A DNA stretch of 21,176 nucleotides from an uncultured Porphyromonadaceae bacterium (GTDB lineage: Bacteria; Bacteroidota; Bacteroidia; Bacteroidales; Muribaculaceae): the NCBI GenBank assembly GCA_900555715.1, contig USMC01000045.1, forward strand, positions 1 through 21,176. Reading direction: 5' to 3'. Of the stretch, positions 8,763 through 15,384 are shown in pieces (the stretch's first letter is position 1; each line of letters begins with the position of its first letter). The position numbers and the translations under genes were made by a program. The notes under the pieces are model-generated. The model saw only the letters and a program-made list of their open reading frames with translations, was not told where the DNA came from and ran no database searches.

Positions 8763-10205
8763 ATGAAGTTAACATTCATAGTACCGCCATGCTTCGACCA
8801 TAAGCAGCCGGCAGAACGCACGGCGGGCTGCACACGCGTGGTATACCTTGCTCCGAATATCTACGAGCTTTCGGTGGCCGCCGTGCTCGAACAGCTGCCC
8901 GGCGTGGAAGTCGCTTATAAAGATTTTGTCTATCACAAGACAAACGCCGATGATTTCGCAAGATTCTTTAAAGAAGACAAATCGGACGCCTACATTATAT
9001 GGACCGTCAACCTGTCGATCAGCACCGACATCGCCGCCATCGCAACAATACGCTCTTCGCGTCCCGAAGTGCCCGTAATCGTCATGGGTCCAGGTCCGAC
9101 GAATTTTGCAAAAAAAATGCTCGTCGACACGAATGTCTACGTTGTCCGCGGCGAACCCGAGGATACGGCGGCGGAGCTTGTCGGAGCACTGCGCGACAAA
9201 GCACCGGTAACAGACATCGCCGGGCTCTCATATCTCGCACAGGACGGCAGCGTGGTCAACAACCGTCCCCGTCCTCTGATAAAAGACCTTGACAGCCTTC
9301 CTTTTGCCGCCCGTCATCTGCTGGGCGATGCTGTCTATCACAATCCGAAGCTCAAACTGTCGCCGTACACGACGCTCATCACGTCGCGCAACTGCCCCTA
9401 CCGCTGCATCTACTGCGTGCCGTCGTCGCTCACGTTCGCACGTGAGACGGAGTTTCGCCGCGAACACCACCGCAAGCCCACCATAGGCTTCCGCTCACCC
9501 GAAAACGTCGAAAAAGAAGTCGCCATGCTCGCTTCGCAAGGTGTGAGAGCGATAGGATTCATGGACGACAATTTTATATGGAATGAAGAACGCACAGCCG
9601 CCCTGTGCGACATAATGAAACGCCACGGCATTGTGTGGGGCTGCCAGGCACGCGTCGACGCCATCACCGAACCCATTGCGAAAATGCTCGGCGAAAGCGG
9701 ATGCCGTTATATCGACCTTGGCGTTGAATCGTTCAACGACGACATTCTCGAATATATCCACAAGGGAATCACTTCCGCCGACATCTACCGCGCCATTGCA
9801 CTGCTGAAGAAATATAAAGTGCCCGTAAAGCTCAATGTGCTCATCGGATGCAGCCCGCTCGAAAACAAAGAGACCGTGCGCCATACACTGCACGAGGCGA
9901 AAAAACTCGACGTCGACCAGGTGATGTTCAACATCGTATCTCCCTTCCCCGGAACGGAATACTACGAAATATGCAAGAAAAACGGCTGGATAAAGAACGA
10001 CGAATACGTGCCTACCGACGTTCAGCGCGAATCTATTCTCAACCTTCCGTCGCTCTCGGCAAAAGAGATGGAACGATTGCTTTTCCGCAACAACCTGAGC
10101 TATTTCCTCTCGTGGCGCTTCATCAGCAAGCAGTTGCGGCGCTTCCGCTCGCCCTCGGAGCTCCTGGCGGCATTCCGTGCGCTCAAAATCAAACTCTTCG
10201 GATAG
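8763..10205 (+). CDS. Radical SAM protein with B12-binding-like N-terminal domain
   Basis: A 480-residue cytoplasmic enzyme. The N-terminal ~150 residues have the Rossmann-like alternation of a cobalamin-binding domain (ELSVAAVLEQLPGVEVAYKD, PVIVMGPGPT, VYVVRGEPEDT). The DxHxxG lower-ligand motif is not visible, as in many BchE-type members. The radical SAM core starts with TSRNCPYRCIYC, which binds a [4Fe-4S] cluster through C211, C215 and C218. GFMDDNF and YIDLGVESFNDDIL are typical later core motifs. The C-terminus (about 425-480) is basic and may touch membranes. The chemistry (methylation, ring rearrangement or other) cannot be deduced. It starts 57 nt after the U32 gene; TAATGTTG at 8753-8760, one base off the -7 consensus, ends 2 nt before the ATG. 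The GT2 gene starts 8 nt downstream, so the two enzymes probably act on the same glycolipid or envelope molecule. Confidence 0.85.
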   Translation: MKLTFIVPPCFDHKQPAERTAGCTRVVYLAPNIYELSVAAVLEQLPGVEVAYKDFVYHKTNADDFARFFKEDKSDAYIIWTVNLSISTDIAAIATIRSSRPEVPVIVMGPGPTNFAKKMLVDTNVYVVRGEPEDTAAELVGALRDKAPVTDIAGLSYLAQDGSVVNNRPRPLIKDLDSLPFAARHLLGDAVYHNPKLKLSPYTTLITSRNCPYRCIYCVPSSLTFARETEFRREHHRKPTIGFRSPENVEKEVAMLASQGVRAIGFMDDNFIWNEERTAALCDIMKRHGIVWGCQARVDAITEPIAKMLGESGCRYIDLGVESFNDDILEYIHKGITSADIYRAIALLKKYKVPVKLNVLIGCSPLENKETVRHTLHEAKKLDVDQVMFNIVSPFPGTEYYEICKKNGWIKNDEYVPTDVQRESILNLPSLSAKEMERLLFRNNLSYFLSWRFISKQLRRFRSPSELLAAFRALKIKLFG

Positions 10206-10213
10206 AACGCACT

Positions 10214-10963
10214 ATGTATATCTCCGTCGTCGTGCTCACATGCAACCAGCGGGAGCTCACGCTGCGCTGCCTGCGGTCGCTCCGCGGCTTTATCGGCGAG
10301 GAGGACTGCGAGCTGGTGCTCGTCGACAACGGGTCGACCGACGGCACGGCAGACGCCGTAGCTGAGGCATTCCCTGCCGTCCGCATTCTGTGCCTCGACA
10401 CCAACAGGGGTGTCGCCGCCGGACGCAATGCCGGTCTGAGGATATGCACAGGCGAGTATCTGATGATTCTCGACAACGACACCATCGCCAACCGCGACAC
10501 CATCTTCGGTCTCGCCGCCTTCCTGCGCCGCCATCCCGAAGTAGGCATCGTGGCGCCGCGGCTCATAAGCCCAGAGGGCGAAACGCAAAAAAGCTTCAAG
10601 CGCTTTCCGGGTCTTACCGTGAAAATCCGAAACGTCATAGCCGGAAAAAACAAAACCTCAGTCACGCGCAAAGTGCCGACGCGCGAGCTGGAACCTTTCT
10701 ATATCATCGGAGCGGCGCAGATGTTTCCGCGCGACGTCTATCTTATGGCGGGTCCGCTCGACGAAAAAATATTCTACGGTCCTGAAGACGCCGATTTCTG
10801 CATGTCTGTACGCTCGCTATGGAAACGTGTGGTCTACTGTCCGCAATTCACCATCATTCACGACTGGCAGCGCTCTACAACGAAAAAACTGCTTTCGTCA
10901 GCCGCAAGACGTCATGCCAGGGCACTACTCTACTTCTACGCCAAACACCGGAGATTTGTCTGA
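10214..10963 (+). CDS. Family 2 glycosyltransferase
   Basis: A 249-residue GT-A-fold transferase that would move a sugar from a nucleotide-sugar donor onto a lipid or polysaccharide acceptor. It shows SVVVLTCNQRE at the N-terminus, LVLVDNGSTDGT (D38 in VDNGSTDG), GVAAGRNAGL and the metal-binding LDNDT (D87, D89). Later come FYIIGAAQMFPRDVY and FYGPEDADFCMSVR, the acceptor-side acidic motif typical of rhamnosyltransferase-like GT2 proteins. There is no clear membrane helix; the C-terminus is basic and aromatic (about residues 225-249). The open frame extends upstream to 9848 but runs inside the radical SAM gene and lacks family features, so I take the ATG at 10214, 8 nt after the previous stop. 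The last stop codon (10961-10963) lies within the first copy of a tandem repeat. Confidence 0.9.
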   Translation: MYISVVVLTCNQRELTLRCLRSLRGFIGEEDCELVLVDNGSTDGTADAVAEAFPAVRILCLDTNRGVAAGRNAGLRICTGEYLMILDNDTIANRDTIFGLAAFLRRHPEVGIVAPRLISPEGETQKSFKRFPGLTVKIRNVIAGKNKTSVTRKVPTRELEPFYIIGAAQMFPRDVYLMAGPLDEKIFYGPEDADFCMSVRSLWKRVVYCPQFTIIHDWQRSTTKKLLSSAARRHARALLYFYAKHRRFV

Positions 10964-11031
10964 AATGTAGAATTAAGAATGCATAATGCATAATTAGAAA
11001 TGGAGAATTAAGAATGCATAATGCATAATTA
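10962..11031 (+). repeat. Two tandem copies of a 35-bp AT-rich repeat
   Basis: Positions 10962-10996 and 10997-11031 are identical except one base (t10968 versus g11003). Each copy contains an odd-length perfect palindrome, ATGCATAATGCAT (10979-10991 and 11014-11026), flanked by AATTA/TAATT arms. Copy one starts on the second base of the glycosyltransferase stop codon. The element occupies almost the whole gap between two convergent genes. It could be a small intergenic repeat family and might also help end transcription. There is no spacer between copies and only two units, so it is not a CRISPR array. Confidence 0.85.
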
Positions 11032-11042
11032 CAACCCAAAAC

Positions 11043-11981
11043 TTACACTTCGGCGAGACCGTGCATTATGCCGTAGACCGCGAGGGCGCTGGCGCTGTGC
11101 AGGTTGAGCTTGGCGCATATATTGCGGCGATGCGTCGCCACAGTGTAGACCGACAGGAAGAGTTTGGCTGCGATTTCCTTGTTCGACAGCCCTGCCGCCA
11201 CGCAGGCGATGATCTCGCGCTCGCGCGCGGTGAGCGCCACGTCGCCGTTGCCGTCGAGCGGCCCGCGGCAGGCGGCGAACGGTTTTCCCGGGCCTCCGCT
11301 CTCAAGCAGGGAGACTACGGGGATGAACAGCGCGTCCTCGAGCTCGCAGTGCCTGCGGAGGTCGCGCTCGAAGGTGACGATATCGAACAGGAGAGTGTTC
11401 ATCTTGTCGACGCGTCCCTTGTCGGCAGTGAAATGGCAAACGAGAAGGTCCTTGAGCTCGGCAAGCTTGCTTGTCATAGGACGGTGCGAGCTTCTGAAAT
11501 CGGCGATGCTGAACTTCCCGCCCGCGGCACCGCCCTCGAGAAGGGAACTGACATAGCTGAAAACGACGGTGTCCTCATAGTCGGTATGCCGCCGGACTTC
11601 GGCTATATACCGGTCGAAGAAGTCGACCAGGGCAAGCGACAGGCGCGGGCTCCCGCCGGTGCTGACGGCTTCGAGCAGCAGCACGCGCATCCGCGGCGCG
11701 ACGTATTCGAGAAAATAGCTGTGGGCGTTGCCGAGATAGGCAATCATCGAGCGGACGTCGACTTTCTGCGGGTCGGCGGCGAAGCCCGAAAGGAAATTGA
11801 CAACGGCGAGGAAGGTATCGGTATGCACTCCCGAGGAAGCGCATACCTCAGCCACGGTAGCCTCGCCGAAGCCCAGGGCGATGCCGAAGCGCGTGAGCGC
11901 CGGCAGAAGGTCGGGATTGCCGGCGATGAGCTCCCGCATGCGCATGGCGGATGTATAGGGCATGTGTCGTTCTTTTTCCAT
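11043..11981 (-). CDS. Hemerythrin-like domain fused to LuxR-type DNA-binding domain (transcription regulator)
   Basis: A 312-residue cytoplasmic regulator with three parts. Residues ~12-65 (ELIAGNPDLLPALTRFGIAL onward) resemble the ScdA N-terminal domain but lack its Cys-Cys pair. Residues ~80-225 form a hemerythrin-like helical bundle with H87, H132 with E136 (HTDYE), H166, and H211 with E215 (HCELE). This spacing closely follows the di-iron ligands of E. coli YtfE as I remember them (H84, H129/E133, H160, H204/E208); a counterpart of YtfE H105 is not obvious. Residues ~250-305 are a textbook LuxR/NarL helix-turn-helix (LTAREREIIACVAAGLSNKE, then TVATHRRNICAKL). No receiver domain is present, so the iron centre is probably the sensor, for oxygen, NO or redox state. 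It is divergent from trpB2. Confidence 0.85.
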   Translation of the reverse strand: MEKERHMPYTSAMRMRELIAGNPDLLPALTRFGIALGFGEATVAEVCASSGVHTDTFLAVVNFLSGFAADPQKVDVRSMIAYLGNAHSYFLEYVAPRMRVLLLEAVSTGGSPRLSLALVDFFDRYIAEVRRHTDYEDTVVFSYVSSLLEGGAAGGKFSIADFRSSHRPMTSKLAELKDLLVCHFTADKGRVDKMNTLLFDIVTFERDLRRHCELEDALFIPVVSLLESGGPGKPFAACRGPLDGNGDVALTAREREIIACVAAGLSNKEIAAKLFLSVYTVATHRRNICAKLNLHSASALAVYGIMHGLAEV

Positions 11982-12007
11982 GTCGGGCAGTGTCTGTTTT
12001 CAGCCTG

Positions 12008-12038
12008 CAAAATTAGCAATCGCAGGCAAAAAATCAAA
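12008..12038 (-). promoter_or_regulatory. Promoter of the hemerythrin-LuxR gene
   Basis: On the minus strand TAATTTTG (12015-12008) matches TAnnTTTG, and TTTG (12038-12035) lies 19 nt upstream, a good -33/-7 pair. Transcription would begin near 12003, giving a leader of about 20 nt before the ATG at 11981. Confidence 0.65.
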
Positions 12039-12054
12039 TACCTCACCGAAGGTA
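12039..12054. promoter_or_regulatory. Candidate operator: inverted repeat TACCT-N6-AGGTA
   Basis: A perfect 5-bp inverted repeat spans 16 bp and abuts the -33 box (12035-12038) of the hemerythrin-LuxR gene. Its TAC...GTA ends and 16-bp length fit the 7-2-7 geometry of NarL-type sites, although the inner bases deviate from that consensus. Binding by the adjacent regulator is an inference. Confidence 0.35.
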
Positions 12055-12141
12055 ATTCGCCGCAGGCAGAGAAACACCGCGCAGACCGACATGATTTTTA
12101 CATTTACGGCAGATTTCTGTACGTGTTTGCGATGTTTTCAT

Positions 12142-12149
12142 TAACTTTG
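12142..12149 (+). promoter_or_regulatory. -7 box of trpB2
   Basis: TAACTTTG matches TAnnTTTG and sits 31 nt before the trpB2 ATG. No canonical TTTG is found at 19-21 nt spacing upstream; the closest is TCTG at 12116-12119. The predicted leader of under 30 nt leaves no room for a tryptophan attenuator or riboswitch. Confidence 0.5.
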
Positions 12150-12180
12150 TGCCATCCGTCAACTCATAAACACAGCAACA

Positions 12181-13545
12181 ATGAACGAATCGAAGAAAAT
12201 TCTCCTGACCGAGAACGACATACCTCGCGCATGGTTCAACATCATACCGGCTATGCCCGTGAAACCCGCGCCGATGCTCAACCCCGCCACAAAGAAGGCG
12301 CTCACCGCCGAAGACCTCTACCCTCTCTTCTCCGAAGAAGCGGCACGGCAGGAGATGAACACCACGGACGAATGGATAGAGATTCCCGACGAGGTGCGCG
12401 AGCTGTACAGGATATGGCGCCCGACGCCTCTGGTGCGCGCCCGCGGTCTTGAAAAAGCGCTCGGCACCGCCTGCCACATCTATTTCAAGAACGAAAGCGT
12501 CAGCCCCGTAGGCTCCCACAAGCTCAACTCCGCCATACCGCAGGCCTACTACTGCAAACGCCAGGGCGTCACCAACGTGACGACGGAGACAGGCGCCGGG
12601 CAGTGGGGCACGGCGCTGTCGATGGCAACGAAGATGTTCGGGCTCAACCTCGCCGTATACATGGTGAAGATATCCTACAACCAGAAGCCCTACCGCCGCT
12701 CCATCATGCAGACCTACGGCGCCGAAGTCATCGCCTCGCCGAGCATGTCGACCAAAGCAGGACGCAAAATCATCACCGACCATCCCAACTATCAGGGCTC
12801 GCTCGGCACCGCCATAAGCGAAGCCGTAGAACTCGCCATGAGCACGCCCAACTGCAAATATGCCCTTGGATCCGTCATGAACCATGTATCGCTCCATCAG
12901 ACCGTCATAGGTCTCGAGGCAGAGAAACAGATGGAGATGGCAGGCGAATATCCCGACATCGTCATCGGCTGCTTCGGCGGCGGCTCCAACTTCTCCGGAA
13001 TAGCCTTTCCCTTCATGCGTCACAACTTCAGCGGCGAGCGCACCACACGCTTCATCGCCGCCGAACCCGAATCGTGCCCCAAACTGACCCGCGGCGTCAT
13101 GCGCTACGACTTCGGCGACGAGGCAGGATATACGCCGCTCATCCCCATGCTCACGCTCGGACATAACTTCGCCCCCGCCAACATACACGCCGGCGGTCTG
13201 CGCTATCATGGCGCCGGAGCCATCATAAGCTGCCTCAAAAACAACGGACAGATGGAAGCGGCAGATATACCGCAGCTCGAATCGTTCGACGCCGCAACGA
13301 CGTTTGCCAAAGCCGAAGGAATCATCCCCGCTCCCGAATCGGCACATGCCATCGCCGCCGCCATCCGCGAAGCACGGGCCGCCGACCGCGCAGGAACACC
13401 GAAAACGATACTCTTCAATCTGTCGGGTCACGGACTCATCGACATGACGGCATACGACCGCTACTTCGCCGGCGATCTCGCCAACTACAAAGTGAGCGAC
13501 GAGGAAATACAATCCAACATCGCCGGTCTCGACGAAGTAAGATAG
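12181..13545 (+). CDS. trpB2: Tryptophan synthase beta-like protein, TrpB2 type
   Basis: A 454-residue PLP enzyme that would join indole and serine to make tryptophan. The PLP lysine is K114 in VGSHKLNSA, with TETGAGQWG (135-143) and the phosphate-binding glycine loop GGGSN (266-270). The long N-terminal extension (about 60-70 residues before RPTPLVRARGLEKALG) and the KISYNQKPYRR segment mark the TrpB2 subgroup (~450 residues) rather than TrpB1 (~400), which pairs with TrpA. No trpA or other trp gene is nearby, so this is a stand-alone copy that may salvage indole, made internally or by gut neighbours. It is divergent from the hemerythrin-LuxR regulator and convergent with the lysozyme gene, 7 nt apart. 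A 489-codon antisense frame is a shadow. Confidence 0.92.
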   Translation: MNESKKILLTENDIPRAWFNIIPAMPVKPAPMLNPATKKALTAEDLYPLFSEEAARQEMNTTDEWIEIPDEVRELYRIWRPTPLVRARGLEKALGTACHIYFKNESVSPVGSHKLNSAIPQAYYCKRQGVTNVTTETGAGQWGTALSMATKMFGLNLAVYMVKISYNQKPYRRSIMQTYGAEVIASPSMSTKAGRKIITDHPNYQGSLGTAISEAVELAMSTPNCKYALGSVMNHVSLHQTVIGLEAEKQMEMAGEYPDIVIGCFGGGSNFSGIAFPFMRHNFSGERTTRFIAAEPESCPKLTRGVMRYDFGDEAGYTPLIPMLTLGHNFAPANIHAGGLRYHGAGAIISCLKNNGQMEAADIPQLESFDAATTFAKAEGIIPAPESAHAIAAAIREARAADRAGTPKTILFNLSGHGLIDMTAYDRYFAGDLANYKVSDEEIQSNIAGLDEVR

Positions 13546-13557
13546 CCACGGCTTATC
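13541..13557. terminator. Possible short bidirectional terminator between trpB2 and the lysozyme gene
   Basis: The arms GATA-GC and GC-TATC can pair into a 6-bp stem with one bulged T and a four-base loop (CACG). The structure includes both convergent stop codons. A T-rich ATTTTTAT follows at 13561-13568 on the plus strand. The stem is short, so the call is weak. Confidence 0.25.
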
Positions 13558-14560
13558 TGCTGATTTTTATAGGGTGCTCTCTGACGTATTTCCTTAACTC
13601 GGCATAGCTGCCGCGGAAGCGGTTGATGTCGACGTTATGGGCAATACCGGGAGTGCGCCCCTTGTCGGTGAACTGCCATATCTCCCAGTGCCGGGCCGAC
13701 GGCTCTTCTGTGCTGTAGCGCGCAATCCAGTAATCATAGTCGTCGAGCCCGCAGCCGCGGAGGTAGTTGATATAATAGTTGTTATAAGTATATATTATCG
13801 GTTTCACCCCATAGTATTTCTCCACTTCCCTGAGCCATTTCTTAGCCATTGCCACAACCTTGTCTCTCGTCTGCCTGTTCTCCATGAGGCTCTTGCGTAT
13901 CTCGAGGTCGAGCACCGGCGGCAGATCGCCCGGCTCGAGCGGAGTGTTGGCGATGAAATACTGCACCTGCTCCTCGACAGAAGAATTGATGCTCAGATAA
14001 TGATATGCGCCCCTTATGATGCCGCAACGCTTCGCCTCGCGGAAATTACGCTCAAAATAAGGATCTACCACCGTCACCCCCTCCGTGCTCTTCATCAGGG
14101 CAAAGAGGACAGGCTGCCGGTAGCGCGCCTTCTTCGTCTTTGAAGGACTGACAGTGCCGTTGGCATTGGCATACAGCTGCAACTTCGTCCAGTCGATTTT
14201 CTTCTGATATTTCGCCACGTCGATGCCATAACACTGCCTTCCCACCTTGAAATTCCTGCCGGCAGGCTTTGCAAGCGTACCGCGGCGCCACGTGCCGAAA
14301 TCCATCGTTCCGTCGGCAAACTCCATGCGCCCCAGACCTTCCTTATAGCCCATGTTCCAATAGCCGTAGTAGACATTGCCGTTAGTATAACGGCACACAC
14401 CGTAGCCATGCTGCTTGCCATTGCTTACACCGCCATAGTATGTATAGTTCGGTTCTTTGAGCTCACCGTCGGCAGCCCCGGCCTGAAAGCACACGAAAAT
14501 CCCGGCGAAAGCAAGAAACGCTTTAAAAAATCGTCGTATATCCAAGAGAGTATTTAACAT
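13553..14560 (-). CDS. Secreted GH25 lysozyme-like hydrolase with N-terminal MORN repeats
   Basis: A 335-residue exported protein. The signal peptide is residues 1-~30 (FFKAFLAFAGIFVCFQAGA); C24 is not in a lipoprotein box. Residues ~40-95 hold two to three MORN-type hairpins (YYGGVSNGKQHGYGVCRY, then YYGYWNMGYKEGLGRMEF). The rest is a GH25 muramidase domain: YGIDVAKYQ (D114), FALMKSTEG (153-161), GAYHYL (184-189), LPPVLDLE with the catalytic-type D218 and E220, IWQFT and VDINRF (310-315). GH25 enzymes cut the MurNAc-GlcNAc bond of peptidoglycan. The key acidic residues are kept, so it is probably active. Convergent with trpB2 and divergent from the LysE-type exporter. MORN repeats are usually intracellular protein or lipid contacts, so their place on an exported lysozyme is notable. 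Confidence 0.9.
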   Translation of the reverse strand: MLNTLLDIRRFFKAFLAFAGIFVCFQAGAADGELKEPNYTYYGGVSNGKQHGYGVCRYTNGNVYYGYWNMGYKEGLGRMEFADGTMDFGTWRRGTLAKPAGRNFKVGRQCYGIDVAKYQKKIDWTKLQLYANANGTVSPSKTKKARYRQPVLFALMKSTEGVTVVDPYFERNFREAKRCGIIRGAYHYLSINSSVEEQVQYFIANTPLEPGDLPPVLDLEIRKSLMENRQTRDKVVAMAKKWLREVEKYYGVKPIIYTYNNYYINYLRGCGLDDYDYWIARYSTEEPSARHWEIWQFTDKGRTPGIAHNVDINRFRGSYAELRKYVREHPIKISR

Positions 14561-14614
14561 ATTGTTTATAAGAAATTTCTACAGTCCGCATCAGATGCCG
14601 GAACCATTACCGTG

Positions 14615-14622
14615 CAAAGATA
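14615..14622 (-). promoter_or_regulatory. -7 box of the MORN-GH25 gene
   Basis: On the minus strand TATCTTTG matches TAnnTTTG. Transcription would begin near 14610, giving a leader of about 50 nt. No clear TTTG lies at the expected distance upstream. Confidence 0.45.
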
Positions 14623-14655
14623 ACGCTTTTCAGATGATAATTAACCATTGTCGTC

Positions 14656-14687
14656 TTTGGTTTTTTCGCGGACATTCGTTATTTTTG
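14656..14687 (+). promoter_or_regulatory. Promoter of the LysE-type exporter (and cca/AAA operon)
   Basis: TTTG at 14656-14659 and TATTTTTG at 14680-14687 are separated by exactly 20 nt, an excellent Bacteroidetes -33/-7 pair. The leader to the ATG at 14703 would be about 10 nt. It probably drives the exporter, cca and the AAA-DUF4435 gene together. Confidence 0.7.
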
Positions 14688-14702
14688 CTTGATTTTTAAT
14701 AA

Positions 14703-15347
14703 ATGGAGCAAATACTATACATATTGCCACGCGGGCTGGCTATAGGCATCCTCATATCGGCGCCTATGGGTCCCATCGGTATGCTCATCATCCAGCGCAC
14801 CCTCAGCAAAGGGCGCTGGCCGGCATTCTTCACAGGAATAGGCGCCGCCCTCAGCGACCTCATATACTGTCTGCTCACCGGATTCTGTCTCAGTTTCGTC
14901 ACAGGATTCATCGACTCCCACCAGCTGCTGATTCAGATAATAGGCAGTATCGTCCTTATCGCCTTCGGCTACTATCTTTTTCAGAACAATCCCACCCGTG
15001 CGCTCAAAGCCGCCGACACACAGGCGACAAACTACTGGGGCGACTTCGGCTCAGGCTTCCTGCTCACATTCGCCAACCCGCTGATTCTGTTCTTTATAAT
15101 AGGACTTTTCGCCCGATTCAACTTCATCCTGCCCGAGTTCCAGCTACCGCATCACATAACGGCATACGCCACCATATTCTCCGGCGCACTGCTGTGGTGG
15201 TATGCCACAACATTCTTCGTAAGCCGCCTGGGACGACGCATCAACGTGCGCTCGCTGAAAATCATAAACCGCGTCATCGCTTCGATTCTCATCGTGATGG
15301 CACTCTTAGGTGTGACGATGGCATTCCTCGACAAACACCTCATGTGA
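14703..15347 (+). CDS. LysE/RhtB-family exporter
   Basis: A 214-residue inner-membrane protein with about six hydrophobic helices. It starts with the family pattern GLAIGILISAPMGPIGMLI, where PMGPIG matches the conserved Pro-Gly-Pro region, followed by RTLSKGRWPAFFTGIGAALSD. A middle polar loop (NNPTRALKAADTQATNYWG) precedes GSGFLLTFANPLILFFIIG, the second conserved half with its Asn-Pro. LysE-superfamily members export amino acids and related small molecules; the substrate is not predictable here. Length is normal (~210). cca follows after 37 nt, and the gene is the first of a likely three-gene operon. Confidence 0.9.
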   Translation: MEQILYILPRGLAIGILISAPMGPIGMLIIQRTLSKGRWPAFFTGIGAALSDLIYCLLTGFCLSFVTGFIDSHQLLIQIIGSIVLIAFGYYLFQNNPTRALKAADTQATNYWGDFGSGFLLTFANPLILFFIIGLFARFNFILPEFQLPHHITAYATIFSGALLWWYATTFFVSRLGRRINVRSLKIINRVIASILIVMALLGVTMAFLDKHLM

Positions 15348-15384
15348 GCCAGACCATGAAACAGAAAATAACCATTACCGGACA

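Noticed and set aside
9848..10213. N-terminal extension of the GT2 frame by 122 codons
   Set aside because: It lies inside the radical SAM gene in another frame; the GT2 fold begins right at the ATG at 10214.
10962..11031. CRISPR array
   Set aside because: Only two copies, directly adjacent with no spacer, and no cas genes.
11982..12180. Trp attenuator or T-box/riboswitch before trpB2
   Set aside because: The -7 box lies only ~31 nt before the ATG, leaving too short a leader, with no Trp-rich leader peptide.
11061..12452. 463-codon plus-strand frame opposite the hemerythrin-LuxR gene and into trpB2
   Set aside because: It crosses two genes and a promoter region; the minus strand has a textbook LuxR domain.
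12043..13512. 489-codon minus-strand frame opposite trpB2
   Set aside because: The plus strand has all TrpB2 motifs; the antisense product is low-complexity and unrecognisable.
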